Shown: positions 44,342 through 57,908, counted from the stretch's first letter. The stretch: 64,000 nucleotides of DNA from Aquilaria yunnanensis (GCA_039654915.1 CM077593.1:62006501-62070500), one strand, 5' to 3'. Made by a program: numbers and translations. Notes: generated by a model from the letters alone, not told the origin.

Positions 44342-45329
44342 TGATACGAACCCCGATGGTATAACGACCATGAAACTCGCCCAAGATGTTTTTTCAAGCT
44401 CCACAAGACATCAAAGAGACTGGGTTTGAAGACCCCCACCCCTAATCAACCTGTGCCTAGAAACGAGAAGTATAGAACTCCAAGAACACAAGCACACTTG
44501 TGCACCAAGGCAGTCCACAAAGAACCAAAGAGATAACCTCTCCAAAGAGCAATATTATTTCAAAAATTTTCTGTATGTTTACATCCAGAATATGTGCCTT
44601 TATATAGGCCTAAACTAGGGTTAAAAGCTTGGCAAAATTCGCAGCCTAAATCCCTTAGGAATCCTAGATACAAAGACATAGGAAATCCTAGTCAAATTAG
44701 GACTCTAATTCCTAGTTTGAACAAGTTTAATAAATGCAGCGTATTCCACTTGCCCAAAGCGATTTAAAACTATTCCATAGCCTAAATAACTTCCTAAATA
44801 ATGTATCTAAATAGGATTTGAACGAAAATAAAATATAAATACAAGATTAAACCCAAAAACTCCCAAATAGCCTTTTTGGGTGCATTTTGGGCACTTTAAG
44901 GTTCTCTCTTGTATCTTCAGCTCCAAGCTTGAATCTTTGAGTTCCAATGGCATGAATCTTCATATTAGATGTGGTAATGAAGGTCTGGAAAGTTAGAGCT
45001 CAAAAATCCAGCTTGTGGACACAAAATGCGTCAAGAACACTTAAGGTGGCTCAAATGGTGCACTTTGAGTGGTGTCCTTGGTGTCCTTGTTTTGTGGCTT
45101 GTCTAAGCACTCCAGAACTGAGTACCAAGCATATCCATCATCTCCATATGGTGTCTTGAAAGTTCCAGCAGCTCCTTGTGAAGTTCCATGTCCATTCTCC
45201 ATGAAGAAACTTGAAACAAAGCCTTGTAGTGCACTTGAGAGCTCCTTAGCTTTCTTCCTTGTCATAGGTCCACTAGAAACCTTCAATGGGTCCTTGCCTT
45301 CTCCATGTGTGCCTTCCTTGATCATATCA
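44342..45329 (-). mobile_element. Solo gypsy LTR 4 (988 bp, O-type)
   Basis: Flanked by TGAGG at 44337-44341 and 45330-45334, inside RT just after the EEHVGHL motif. Removing it rejoins the RT frame. It holds a 94-codon frame (45041-45325, minus) beginning IKEGTHGEGKDPLKV and including GPMTRKKAKEL. This is the LTR-encoded end of pol, not a separate gene. Confidence 0.92.
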
Positions 45330-47583
45330 TGAGGTGTCCAACATGCTCTTCTAAGTTCTTGCTATATACTAGGATATCATCAAAGTACACAACAACAAAC
45401 TTTCCAATGAAGTCACGCAAGACATGATTCATAAGTCTCATGAAAGTACTAGGAGCATTAGTTAGTCCAAAAGGCATGACTAACCATTCATAAAGTCCAA
45501 ACTTGGTTTTGAAAGCAGTTTTCCATTCATCCCCTTCCCTCATTCTAATTTGATGGTACCCACTTTTTAAATCAATCTTTGAAAACAAAGTAGAACCATG
45601 CAACTCATCAAGCATATCATCAAGTCTAGGAATAGGATGTCTATACTTTACAGTGATCTTGTTGACAGGCCTACAACCCATGCACATGCGCCATGAACCA
45701 TCCTCCTTTGGCACCAAAAGTACAGGCACGGCACAAGGACTCAAACTTTCCCTCACAAGGCCTTTATCCAACAACTCCTTTACTTGCTTCTCAATCTCTT
45801 TAGTCTCCTCGGGATTGGTTCTATAGGCTGGCCTATTTGGAATTGGTGTTCCCGGGACTAGGTCTATTTGATGCTCAATGCCTCTAATTGGAGGCAAACC
45901 TTTCGGATCTTCAGGGAAAACATCTTCAAAGTCCTGCAACAAAGACACAACAACACTAGGAAGATGTGTTAGATCATTGACAACAAGTAAAGATTCTTTG
46001 TAAATTAAAAGAAGCACTGGTCTTTGTGCTTGAATGGCTTTCCTCACATCACTCATTTTAGCAATATAGCACTCTTTTTTGCCACTCAACTTCCTCTCAT
46101 TCTTTTCTCTCGGGAACTCTCCACTCTTCTTCCCCTCATGGTCACTCATCTCACTTGATCTCTCATTTTGTCTCTCGGCTTTCCCCTCTTCACTCTTGCC
46201 CTCAACTTTCCCCTCATTTATTTTTCTCTCAACCTTACTTTGAAGTTTCCTTTGATCCTCCAAAACTTGTTGTGGTGAAAGTGGACTAAGTGTGACCGGC
46301 CTTCCTTCATGGACAAATGAGTACAAGTTTTTCTCTCCATCATGTGTGACTTTCTTATCAAATTGCCACGGCCTTCCAAGCAAAATATGGCAAGCATGCA
46401 TAGGAACAACATCACAAAGAATTTCATCATGGTAAGTACCAATCTTGAATTTAACCGAAACTTGCTTTACCACTTTTACCTCCCCGGCATCATTCAACCA
46501 TTGAAGCCTATATGGTTGTGGGTGCTTTTGAGTTGGAAGCTTCAACTTCTCCACCATGGTTGAACTTGCTACATTGGTGCAACTTCCTCCATCAACAATG
46601 AGGCTGCACACTTGATCTTTGATTCGGCATCTAGTGTGGAATATGCACTCCCTTTGATTGGCCTCCTCCTTGGCTTGTACACTTAGAGCTCTCCTAGCAA
46701 CAAAAGCAAAGTCACCTTCCTCGGGCTCAAGTGTATTTTGCTCATCATCCTCCAAAGGTGGTGTATCCTCCACGGCATCCTCCTCCTCGGATGTGATCTC
46801 ACCATCATCTTTGAGAATCATCACCTTTTTGTTAGGACAATCTCTCATGTAGTGCCCCTTGCCTCTACACTTGAAGCATTCAATCTCCCTTGACTTGGGC
46901 ACATCTTTGGGTGGCACCTTGGGTTTGTCTTGTTGAGGCCGAGACATGCCGCCCTTGGTAGCCTCCACTCTTGGCTTTGGTGTCATCTCCAAGTCCTTAT
47001 GATAGTCCTCCACACTCCTTTGGCCTTGCACAAGCCTTTGAAGTTTGAGGTGTTGATCTCTATAGTAGTAACTTGGAACAAATCTCTTTCTCATCAGGGC
47101 TTTAAGAGCTCTCCATGTATTGATGGGTTCCTCCTCATTCCTGCTCCTAGAAGTGACAACCTAGTTCCACCATACAAGAGCATAATCAGTGAATTCAATA
47201 GTAGCCACTTTAACTTTCTTTTCCTCAGAATAGTGATGGCACTCAAACACCATCTCAATCTTTTGCTCCCACTCCCAATATGCATCTGGATCACTCCTCC
47301 CTTGGAAAGGTGGAATGGTAAGCTTGATGGAGCTTAGATTGTTGTCCTCCCTTGGCTCCCCCCTCCTTGGAAGCCCATGGTCATGCCAATGCCCTTCTTC
47401 CTCCTCGGGCTCCTCTCTCCTTGGACCTCTCCTTGGTTGTAAGATGGGATTTGGTCTCCTTGGCAACCTCAAGTCAATGTCCTCAATCCTCCCAACAAGT
47501 CTATTGAGAGTTTCTTGAAGCTCTCTCATGGTTGGCTCATCATTGTTCCTCACCTCCATCCTCCTATCCTCTTGGCCCTCCAT
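45330..47583 (-). pseudogene. gag-pol: Gypsy O gag, protease and RT
   Basis: Start at 47581-47583 (EGQEDRR). Gag is stopped by TAG at 47161-47163, where other copies have CAG. The second frame carries the rest of Gag with ~85 residues missing at about 46985, then zinc knuckle CFKCRGKGHYMRDC, protease with VDGGSCTNVAS, a charged linker, and RT with [11 protein letters not shown] and catalytic YFDD (45376-45387). One residue in RT, MCMGC, reads MCMDC in the second copy at 63322-63948. The zinc knuckle to linker part is what TR-GAG elements lack. Confidence 0.9.
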
Positions 47584-48491
47584 ACTCCTGAAAATAACAA
47601 AGATCCTCACAAACACTCACCTCACGTGTTTCACTCAAAGATGAACACTCAAACACTCAATTTGTTAGTGAGATATTGCTATTCAAAGAGTTCTCAAAAG
47701 TTCTAAGAAAACTATCCTCAAAGCACACAAGAAAACTTGAATTTTTGAAGAACTATTTTGACTCCAAAAGAGGTGGGCTAAACAAGCTTTAAAAGACTCT
47801 AGGAAGCTCTTGCAATTGATGATCACAAGAACCACAAAGAAAGCTTTTTGGCTGGAAAACAATGGGATAGGTTTTGGGGCACAAAACTTTCAACACTTTG
47901 AGAAAACTTCTTTTTTTGCAAGCTCTTTCCTTTTCTTTTCTTTGCTCTTTCCTTTTCTTTTCTTTTCCTTCCTTTTTTTTTCCTCCTTTTTTTTTTTGCT
48001 TGCTGTTTTGATACTAACCAAATGTTCTCCTTGAAACTCCTTGCTGCCAAAGACAAAAAGTTAGAATTCTTTTCGGCCAAGACAAGAAAACTATTGAAAT
48101 TGGCACAATTTGAAGCAACTTTTTGATACCGAAAATTCCTGAACTTGGATCCTTCTTTTTTTGAAGTTTTCTGGACTCTAAGATGTTGGAAACAATGAAA
48201 ACAAAAGAGATTAATATGGCTGGAAATGAAACAGAAAGATGAGAATTAAACAAGAACAAACAAGTAGAAACCGAGAACACAAGGTGACATGGATTGACTT
48301 CTTTTTGTTGTTTTTGTGATTTTCGGACTTGAACAAGGATGGAATAAAAAGGACAGACCTGAAACAAGAAGAAAAAGGATTAAAACAGAGAATTAAAATA
48401 CGAATTTACTGAACAGAATTGAAAGAAAACCGAAGAGAAACAAGAACACAAAGATATGTCCTTCAATGGAACTTGTGGCTCTGATACCAAC
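47584..48491 (-). other. Gypsy O leader and primer-binding site
   Basis: A ~0.9-kb leader similar to the TR-GAG leaders, with a minus-strand purine run at about 47920-47995 and the primer site at 48477-48491. Confidence 0.85.
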
Positions 48492-49148
48492 TGATGCGAA
48501 CCCCGATGATATAACGACCATGAAACTCGCCCAAGATGTTTTTTCAAGCTCCACAAGACATCAAAGAGACTGGGTTTGAAGACCCCCACCCCTAATCAAC
48601 CTGTGACTAGAAATGAGAAGTATAGAACTCCAAGAACACAAGCACACTTGTGCACCAAGGCAGTCCACAAAGAACCAAAGAGATAACCTCTCCAAAGAGC
48701 AATATTATTTCGAAAATTTTCTGTATGTTTACATCCAGAATATGTGCCTTTATATAGGCCTAAACTAGGGTTAAAAGCTTGGCAAAATTCGCAGCCTAAA
48801 TCCCTTAGGAATCCTAGATACAAAGACATAGGAAATCCTAGTCAAATTAGGACTCTAATTCCTAGTTTGAACAAGTTTAATAAATGCAGCGTATTCCACT
48901 TGCCCAAAGCGATTTAAAACTATTCCATAGCCTAAATAACTTCCTAAATAATGTATCTAAATAGGATTTGAACGAAAATAAAATATAAATACAAGATTAA
49001 ACCCGAAAACTCCCAAATAGCCTTTTTGGGTGCATTTTGGGCACTTTAAGGTTCTCTCTTGTATCTTCAGCTCCAAGCTTGAATCTTTGAGTTCCAATGG
49101 CATGAATCTTCATATTAGATGTGGTAATGAAGGTCTGGAAAGTTAGAG
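48492..49148 (-). repeat. Gypsy LTR next to O leader, first part
   Basis: O-type LTR, 988 bp with its remainder at 62999-63329. TATA box is on the minus strand at 48747-48756. It was cut by Copia-2, with target duplication TAGAG at 49144-49148 and 62994-62998. Confidence 0.9.
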
Positions 49149-50535
49149 TGAAGATTTTCAGGATCTCAATAATAACATACTCTTATGTTATTCATTTGTG
49201 TATATGCCACATGCATATAAGTTTTCCATACATATTGTCTCAAAAAACAATATCTAGCATGCTATTTGAGTTCAACATGAATATAGACATACTTATCCAG
49301 TCAAACAAACTTAGCATGCCACTAAGATCATTCATGAAACTTAAATCCTTAGCATGCTACTAAAGCAAGAAAGGATGCGTACCTTCCTTTTTGATAGTCT
49401 TGTGCCGAAAAGGAAAAGGAAGGACTTGATCTTAGAGATACGCCTTGAGGCTTGAATTGAGATGAAGAATCTCAATGTAATTCCACCCACAATGCTCTAA
49501 GAAAGTGTCTAATATTTCGGCTCTTTAAAGGAATGAAAGGAGGAATTTTTCTCTCAAGAAAAATGGTGCAAATTGAGTGTAAAATTCGTACCCACAATGG
49601 CCAGCCACTAAAGGCTATTTATAGATGACCAAAAGGCACACCTTTACACCAAGAAAGGTGTCCTTTAAGCCAAAGAACACTTCCTTTGGCTAAGGGTCAT
49701 GTATGGTGGCGAAAATACATGTCTTTTAGCCAAGGAACACTTCCTTTGGCCTATAACCACCCATAACTACCTTATGGGCGAAAATACATGTCTTTTAAGT
49801 CAAGGAACACTTCCTTTGGCCTATAACCACCCATAACTACCTTATGGGCGAAAATACATGTCTTTTAAGTCTAAAGGACATCACATTTGGTGCAATAACC
49901 ACCTCAACCACCTCCATGGCCGAACATACATGTCCTTTAAAGTCAAAGGACATCACTCTTGGTGCTATAAGCACCCTATGGCCGAATATACATGTCCATT
50001 CACCCAAGGAACACTTCCTTTGGATGAAAGGACATGTTCTTTTAGCCAAGAGTTATTTCTTTTGAGGAAGAGACATACCTTTACACAAAAGATGTGTCTC
50101 TTGGTGGTTTTGACCTAAAAACAAGGTGAGCTGGCACAAAGCTAGCTCAATATGCTACTTATGCACCATTGAGCTCCTTTGAGCTCCAACCTAGCACCAT
50201 GAACTAAGGTCCAGCTCCAAGAACTGACCTTGAGCTGGAGTTAGCTGCTTTCAGCTGAAGTAAACTGAAGTCCAGCTACACTCAGCTACCAAAAGCTGAA
50301 GTGAGCTGACTTGAGCTGAAGTCCAGCTACATTCAGCTACCATAAGCTGAAGTGAGCTGACTTGAGCTAACTTGAGCTGAAGTCCAGCTACTTTGAGCTA
50401 CTTATAGCTGAAGTGAGCTGACTTGAGCTAAGGGGAGCTACTTCTAGCTGCCTTAGATACCTTTTCAAGCTATAGTTAGCTCAACGAGCTCAAATCCTAT
50501 CTTAAAAGGATCTTGGTGCGCCAAGAATTCCAACA
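49149..50535 (-). repeat. Copia-2 3' LTR (1387 bp)
   Basis: Shortest AGCT array of the family (about 50170-50485). Otherwise as other family A LTRs. Confidence 0.93.
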
Positions 50536-51803
50536 AACTCCCACTCGCACTAAGATGCTTTTAAAACTCCCAGCTCCCACTCAAAACAAAACTCCTTAAT
50601 CCTTATAGCCCAAATAATCTAGACACTTCTACATATATAGAGTTGTGGGTGCGACCTCAAGGCACACACACTAAGTCTCTTCTATTGAGGTTGTTATACT
50701 CTCAATAGAAGATTGTCCTCTCCTCATAGTTTGAACTTCTTCAAACTTTCCTTGAACACATCAAGTACAAGTGTGTTGCTTAAACACATCAAGCTTTCTT
50801 GAACACATCAAGTTTTGCCTTTCAGACCCCAGACATATGATACACTTCTTAATCACAATCAGTCTCTTTCTCTGAATTTCAACTCCTTGAAATCCATGAT
50901 TGTATTAAGCATTGTGTACTCATTTAAATCACAATTCAATCTATCATACTACTCACAGTAATATGTGGGCCCAAGATTGAATTTAGTGAACGTGTACCAT
51001 CTTAATGTCTTTCCTTTGAGCTTCAACTACTTAGGTCAATGAATTAACATGATCACCCAAAAGGAGGATACTCCAGTCTCATTTCTCTAAGACCTTCGAC
51101 AACCAATCAAAGTGATCATAATTAACTCAACTTCCTAATAGCAAGCTATAGTCACTAAGAGTCTGATTTGAAGAATCTCACACTAAGCAAGAATAGAGAC
51201 AACTTGCTTAAATTCTTCTATGGTCGTATTTCATGGTCATGGAACACTTGGAAACACATCCATTAAAGTTCCAGAATACACTTCTAAGGTGTTTTACTCA
51301 TGTCACTCCCACTTGGAGTGATCTCCATTCCAATTGAGGAGTGTGTCATTTCTCCCTCTTAAAACACCATTAAGTGTACTCCTCTTAACATATAAAAGGA
51401 GGACATGTCAATAACCATGAAATTTCTCCATGTAAGCCCTTGCTTACATCTAACATAGGCTAGGATGTATGAATGGTCATACAAACTGAATGCACCAAAG
51501 CATTGAACCTTGATTACTCATAATCTAGGCGACCATGAAAGGCTAAAGTGTCATGTGTTGGAGCATGACTCCCACTTAAATGTACCATTCATTTAAGTCT
51601 TTAGCCAGTCTCATCCTTAATCTTACACAAAGATCAAGGGCGAATGACTCGTGTGAGAAAGTCATTCTCTACCTATGTTTGACATGTTCATTTGTTCGTT
51701 GTGTTTTCTAAAATTGAACTGATTATTTCATAAAATAATCTATATTATCACAAAAATAATACTTAACATGTGTGACACCAAAGAGGTGAAGTACATCCAA
51801 CAT
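50536..51803 (-). other. Copia-2 polypurine tract and 3' untranslated interior
   Basis: Nearly identical to 3987-5274 of Copia-1. The antisense polypurine tract abuts the LTR. One fewer TTGAACACATCAAG unit. No reading frame on the element strand. Confidence 0.8.
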
Positions 51804-54800
51804 TTACATTCTTCTAAGACCCATTGCTCTAACATGTCGAGCAAACACAAGTGGTGGCAATGGCTTAGTGAGAGGATCTGCCACCATCAGGTCTGTAGAA
51901 ATGTACTCAATCCTAACTTCACCCTCTTCAATTGCATCCCTTATAAAGTTATATTTCATGCTAATGTGCTTGGTTTTTCCATGGTATTTGGGGTCCTTAG
52001 TATAAGCCATGGCTGCCATACTATCACTGTAGATAGTAATAGGTCTCTCAATAGAAACCTTGGACTCCAAATTCTTAAGGAAATAACCTAGCCAAAGGGC
52101 TTCTTGTACAGCTGAGGCACATGAAACAAATTCAGCCTCCATTGTGGACAATGCTGTACAAGTTTGCTTCTTACTACACCAAGTAGTAGCACCACCATTT
52201 AGCATGAAAAGATAACCAGATGTAGACTTGCTGGAGTCTCTATCCCCACCCCAGTCAGCATCAGAATAGCCACGTAAACCAAGGTCTTTACCTTGGTAAC
52301 AAAGCCAATAATCCTTAGTACCCTTGAGGTACCTTAGGATCCTCTTGACATTCTTCCAATGCTCCAGACCAGGGTTGGAAGAATATCGTGCTAAAAGACC
52401 AACCGCTTGGCTGATGTCTGGTCTTGTACATAACATGGCGTACATCAAGCTACCAATGGCACTTAGGTAGGGAATCTGAGCCATCTCTTCCTTCTCCTTT
52501 GGAGTCTTAGGACATAAGTCCTCTCCAATCTTGCAACCATGGGCTTTGCATTTGTTAAGTTGAACCTTGCAAGAATCTTATCAATATAAGATTCTTGAGA
52601 AAGGGCCAATAGCCTTGCCTTTCTATTCCTCAGGATCTTCACCCCTAGAATAAAGGCAGCCTCTCCCATATCCTTCATGTCAAAGGTGGAAGACAACCAT
52701 CCCTTGATGGTACTTAACAATGCAAGCCTATTACTTGCAATCAGTATATCATCTACATATAGAGTCAATACTGCAAAACTAGACCCAGAAGAGTACAAGT
52801 ATACACAATGGTCTTCATGCATCATCACAAAGCCATAGTTTGTGATTGCATGGTGAAACTTCAAGTACCACTGTCTTGAAGCTTGCTTAAGACCATAGAT
52901 AGACTTCTTTAGTCTACATACCTGTCCTCTTGACCCTTTTGGACAAACCCCTCAGGTTGTCTCATATATATCTCCTCACTCAATTCACCATTGAGAAAGG
53001 CGGTCTTTACATCCATCTGATGTAACTCTAAGTCTAGATTTGCCACAATGGCAAGTAATATCCTGATGGAAGTGAATTTCACAACAGGAGAGAAGGTGTC
53101 TTTGAAATCAACACCCTCCTTCTGTGTGAAACCCTTGGCCACCAACCGGGCCTTGTATCTTTCGATACTTCCATCAGAGTTCACCTTGATCTTGAGAACC
53201 CACTTGTTCCCAATTGCCTTACGGCCTAGAGGAAGATCACTTAACTCCCAAACCCCATTGAGATGCATCGAATGCAACTCATCCTTCATTGCATTTAGCC
53301 ACTCTTCCCTTTGTTCACCCTCAAGAGCCTCCTCAATGTTACTTGGCTCATCTATCTCAGATGCAACCAAGTTTGCCTCACTATCCAGGATCCACCATTC
53401 TTTAGGTGGTCCAAATTTCCTCATTGATCTTCTCAATATAGGCTGAGATGGAGGCAACTCATGCTCCATCTCTTGAGGCTCAACATTTTGCCCTTGAGTA
53501 TCCTCAACTCCCTCTTGAACAAAACCTTCCTCTTGGAAGTCTTTCTCATGTTGGTCCACAACAACAGGGATTTCTAGAGCCATTGCTCCACGTGGTTGAG
53601 GTACTCCCTCTAGAGTAGGTGCATGTGTCCCAAGTGTCCTTATGACACTTGGTTGACCCTCATCTAGGATCTGGCTTAATGAGGTTAAGTCACCACACTC
53701 ACCAACTTTGGGGAACTCATCCTCCACAAAGTTAGCATTCCTTGCATCAAAGATGTTCCCAATTTTGTGACTTACATCCAAGAACACATAACCTAGATTG
53801 TTCAGCATAACCAAGGAAGGCACACTTCCTCCCTCTTGGACCCAACTTTCCCAAAGGGTGGTCCGTTATGTGAACATAAGCTAAACAACCCCAAGGGCGT
53901 AAATAGCTTAGGTTAGGAGTTTTCTTCTTCCATAACTCATATGGAGAAGAATTCACATTCTTGGTGGGTACTCTATTAAGGACATGAACTGCACACAGCA
54001 GTGCATCACTCCAATAAGTGATGTCTAAATTGGCCTTTGCCATCATGGAACGTACCATGTCCATAAGAGTTCTATTCTTCCTCTCAGATACTCCATTCTG
54101 TTGGGGTGTCCAAGGAAGGGTGAACTCCCTCTCAATACCTTTCAAGTCACAAAATGCTTTGAATGCATTAGATGTATACTCTCCACCCCTATCTGTCCTC
54201 AAGGACTTAATCTTCTTACCTACTTGGTTCTCAACCAAGTACACATACTTCTCAAAGCATGCCAAGGCCTCTACCTTGTTTCTCAGTAAGTAGATATGGG
54301 TGAATCGAGTATAATCATCTGTGAATGTGATGAAATACTTAAATCCATTTCTAGATTCAACCCTCATTGGCCCACACAGGTCAGAGTGAACTAAACTAAG
54401 TGCCTCACCTCTCCTAGTTGCTTTGCCAAAAGGCTTTCTTGTGGCTTTGCCTTCTAGGCATGATTGACAACTTGGAAGGACAACCTTGGTCAAGGAACCT
54501 AGCAAGCCACCCTTGGCTAGCTTGTTCATTCTATCTTGACCAATATGACCTAACCTTTCATGCCATCTCATTTCATTTGTGACCTCTGTCACATAGCAAC
54601 TAGGACTTGCAACAGAATGGTCAGTTGGCTTTAACTCATAAAGCCCATTATTAACTGAACAAGTGCACACTATCTGATTATCTTTAATAATAGACACACT
54701 ATTATTAAAGAAATTAAAGCAATAATTGTACTTCAACATACAACTTATAGAAATCAAATTTCTACAAATGTTTGGTACATACAATACATCTATTAGATAC

Positions 54801-55837
54801 AAATATCCAATATCTATAGGAATTCTACATGTTCCTATGCCTTCCACTTCCAGCCTGGCATCATTTCCTACTGAAATGTGCTTAGCTCCTTTTGAGAGCT
54901 TCCTGTAGGCCACAAACCAGGACTTCTCCCGTGCTATGTGGTCTGTTGCTCCCGAGTCTACAATCCACAAAGAATTGCACTCAGTTAGTAATGTACATGA
55001 CACAACATGTACAATGGAAGTAGAAGGGTATGTATGTACCTTGGGTGGACCTTTGCAATCCTTTGCAAAGTGTCCTTTATACCCACAGTTGAAGCACTTT
55101 AGCTTGCTTATGTCCCGTTTCTTCTTGAACCTTTTCTTAGAAGCAGGAACTTTTCCTTTGCCCTTCCTTGGCCCTCCTTTTCCACCATTCTTCTTCCATC
55201 CCTTCTGGATAGAAGATGAGGCAACATATGCCTTAGAATGGTCCTTGAGGGCCATTACCTCAGCCTCAAGGAGGAGGTGACGGGCAATGTCATCAAATGA
55301 CATTATTTGAGGGTTATGGCGTAAGTTGACCTTCATCAACTGCCATTCCTCATCAGGCAAGGAACGAATTATTGCTTGCACTTGTTGCTCATCAGTGAGC
55401 ACATGCCCTGCCGTCTTGAGTTGGTGGATCATGCGTGACATCTCACGCAAGTGAGCACTCATAGAGTGATCAGCACGCTTCACATAATTCTCAAACCTGA
55501 GAATCATCGAGCGTTGTTTCTCTACAGAAACATCTCCATACTTGGCCTTGACAGAGTCCCATATGGCCCTGGCCCCCTCAAGCATGGAGAATTCCACCAT
55601 AATCTCATCCACCATAGTGGAAAGGAGAGTGACTCTACACATAGAGTTCTTCTTTAGGAATGCCTCATAGGCAGTCTTATCCTCTCCCTCAGCAGGAGGC
55701 ATGATCTCTTGAGTGAGTACATCAAGAGTATCTTGCTCAGTTAAAATGAATTTGACTTTCTGTTGCCAAATTGAATAGTTTTCACCATCCAATTTGAGGT
55801 CACGGTTTAATTCAGCAACAATATTCTTACAAGCCAT
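51804..55837 (-). pseudogene. gag-pol: Copia-2 gag-pol with three frameshifts
   Basis: Starts at 55837 (ACKNIVAELNRDLKLDGE). Full Gag including the 106 residues missing from Copia-1 and Copia-4, zinc knuckle CFNCGYKGHFAKDC, protease DSGATDH, integrase (HSDLCGP, RTDRGGEY, NGVSERKN), RT YVDD (52748-52759), RNase H and ADPLTK. Compared with Copia-1 the frame is broken by loss of CC at about 53793, loss of T at about 52923, and a 19-bp deletion at 52540/52541 flanked by CAT. Each domain is otherwise well preserved, so decay is recent. Confidence 0.93.
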
Positions 55838-55973
55838 CTACATTGATGCAATTCACATGTTTTAGTTCAATTTACACAACAAGACTCAACAAAGCAACAT
55901 GTGTATGAAAACAACTTCTAACATGCTCATATATGGCAAAAGAGATGCATATAACATTCGATCAGAAATATAT
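55838..55973 (-). other. Copia-2 leader, gag side
   Basis: Untranslated leader next to gag, cut by TR-GAG-4 at the TATAT duplication (55969-55973 and 61470-61474). It continues at 61475-61606. Confidence 0.85.
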
Positions 55974-56994
55974 TGATATGATTAAAGAAGGCACAACCAA
56001 GAATGGAAAGGATCCATTAAAGATAACTAGTGGACCAATGACAAGGAAGAAGGTTAAGGAGCTCACTAGTGCACTTCGAGCTCGGATGTTGACAGATTGG
56101 TGATGTTCTGGTAGAAAAATCATATCTTGAGCTAAACAGATCAGTATTGAGTAATTCTTGATTCGTTGGAAAGATAACATCTGGAGCTACAAATCATATG
56201 AAGACCATGAAACCCATTTTGCACGATAAGGAGGTCCAATTTAGCTTCAAAGTCGCGATTTACGAGTTATCGCTGGTTCAGAAGCAGTTGCAGTATTTTG
56301 GGAATATCTTTCGATTCAGAAGTCCATTTTGTGTGATTCAAGTGTGGTTTCGAAGCTAAGAAAGAGATCTACAACTTTTATGCTTTGAATTTTGAGAAAT
56401 CATTGCTGCATCAAGTTCGAATTTCAGCTTGAAGTTGGAGACACAAGCTAGAATCACCCAAGAAGGCTATTTTGGAGTTTTTATGGCCAATCTTGTTTTG
56501 TAACGTATTTTATTTTATTTTCATATTTATTTACATTATTTAGGATGTTATTTAGGCTATGGAATAGTTTTAAATCATTTTGGACAAGTGGCATACGCTG
56601 CATTCATTAAACTTGTTCAAACTAGGAATTAGAGTCCTAATTTGACTAGGATTTCCTATGTCTTTGTATCTAGGATTCCTAAGGGATTTAGGCTGCGAAT
56701 TTTGCCCAGCTTTTAACCCTAGTTTAGGCCTATATAAAGGTACATATTCTGGATGTAAATACACAGAAAAATTTCGAAATAATATTGCTCTTTGGAGAGG
56801 TTTTCTCTTTGGTTCTTGGCGGACTGCCTTGGTGCACAAGTATGCTTGTGTTCTTGGAGTTCTATACTTCTCGTTTCTAGTCACAGGTTGATTAGGGGTG
56901 GGGGTCTTCAAACCCAGTCTCTTTGATGTCTTGTGGAGCTTGAAAAACATCTTGGGCGAGTTTCATGGTCGTTATACCATCGGGGTTCGCATCA
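55974..56994 (+). repeat. TR-GAG-4 5' LTR
   Basis: 1021 bp, starts TGATATGATTAAAG and ends GTTCGCATCA. TATA box at 56731-56740. Confidence 0.93.
56731..56740 (+). promoter_or_regulatory. TATA box of TR-GAG-4 LTR
   Basis: TATATAAAGG downstream of AACCCTAGTTTAGGCC, in the right place for transcription to start in the last ~260 bp of the LTR. Confidence 0.7.
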
Positions 56995-57908
56995 GTTGGT
57001 ATCAGAGCCACAAGTTCCATTGAAAGACATATCTTTGTGTTCTTGTTTCTCTTCGTTTTTCCTTCAATTTTGTCCAGTAATTTCGTGCTTTAATTCTCTG
57101 TTTTAATCTGTTTTCTTCTTGTTTCAGGTCTGTCCTTTTTATTCCATCCTTGTTCAAGTTCGAAAATCACAAAAACAACAGAAAGAAGTCGATCCATGTC
57201 ACCTAGTATTCTCGGTTTCCATTCGTTTGTTCTTGTCTAATTCTTATCTTTCTGTTTTGTGTCCAGCCATATTAATCTCTTTTGTTTTCATTGTTTCCAG
57301 CATCTTAGAGTCCAGAAAACTTCAAAAAAAGAAGGATCCAAGTTCAGGAATTTTTGGTATCAAAAAGTTGCTTCAAATTGTGCCAATTTCACTAGTTTTC
57401 TTGTCTTGGCCGAAAAGAATTCTAACTTTTTGTCTTTGGCAGCAAGGAGTTTCAAGGAGAACATTTGGTTAGCATCAAAACAGCAAGCAAAAAAAAAAAG
57501 GAGGGAAAAAAAAGGAAGGAAAGGAAAAGAAAAAGAAAGAGCAAAGAAAAGAAAAGAAAAGAGCTTGCAAAGAAAAAAAGAAGTTTTCTCAAAGTGTTGA
57601 AAGTTTTGCGCCCCAAAACCTATCCCATTGTTTTTAAGCCAAAAAGCTTTCTGTGTGGTTCTTGTGATCATCAATTGCAAGAGCTTCTTAGAGTCTTTTA
57701 AAGCTTGTTTAGCCCACCTCTTTTGGAGTCAAAATAGTTCTTCAAGAATTCAAGTTTTCTTGTGTGCTTTGAGGATAGTTTTCTTAGAACTTTTGAGAAC
57801 TCTTTGAATAGCAATATCTCACTAACAAATTGAGAGTTTTGAGTGTTCATATTTTGAGTGAAACACGTGAGGTGAGTGTTTGTGAGGATCTTTGTTATTT
57901 TCAGGAGT
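56995..57908 (+). other. TR-GAG-4 leader with primer-binding site
   Basis: GTTGGTATCAGAGCC (56995-57009) abuts the LTR and matches initiator tRNA-Met. A purine-only tract of about 90 bases follows at about 57488-57593. TTATTTTCAG just before the start codon looks like a splice acceptor and is conserved in all copies. No convincing upstream gene. Confidence 0.85.

Larger units (their letters stand above)
40330..49148 (-). mobile_element. Gypsy O: degenerate enzyme-bearing family B element
   Basis: Minus-strand Ty3/gypsy with the order gag-protease-RT-RNase H-integrase. The 3' LTR (40330-41258 plus 42282-42338) is split by a solo LTR, and the RT to RNase H region is split by another solo LTR (44342-45329). 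The 5'-side LTR starts at 48492 and is cut at 49149 by Copia-2. Its far end (63329) is followed not by host DNA but by a second copy of RT, so the right side is rearranged. Several inactivating changes are listed with its genes. Confidence 0.85.
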
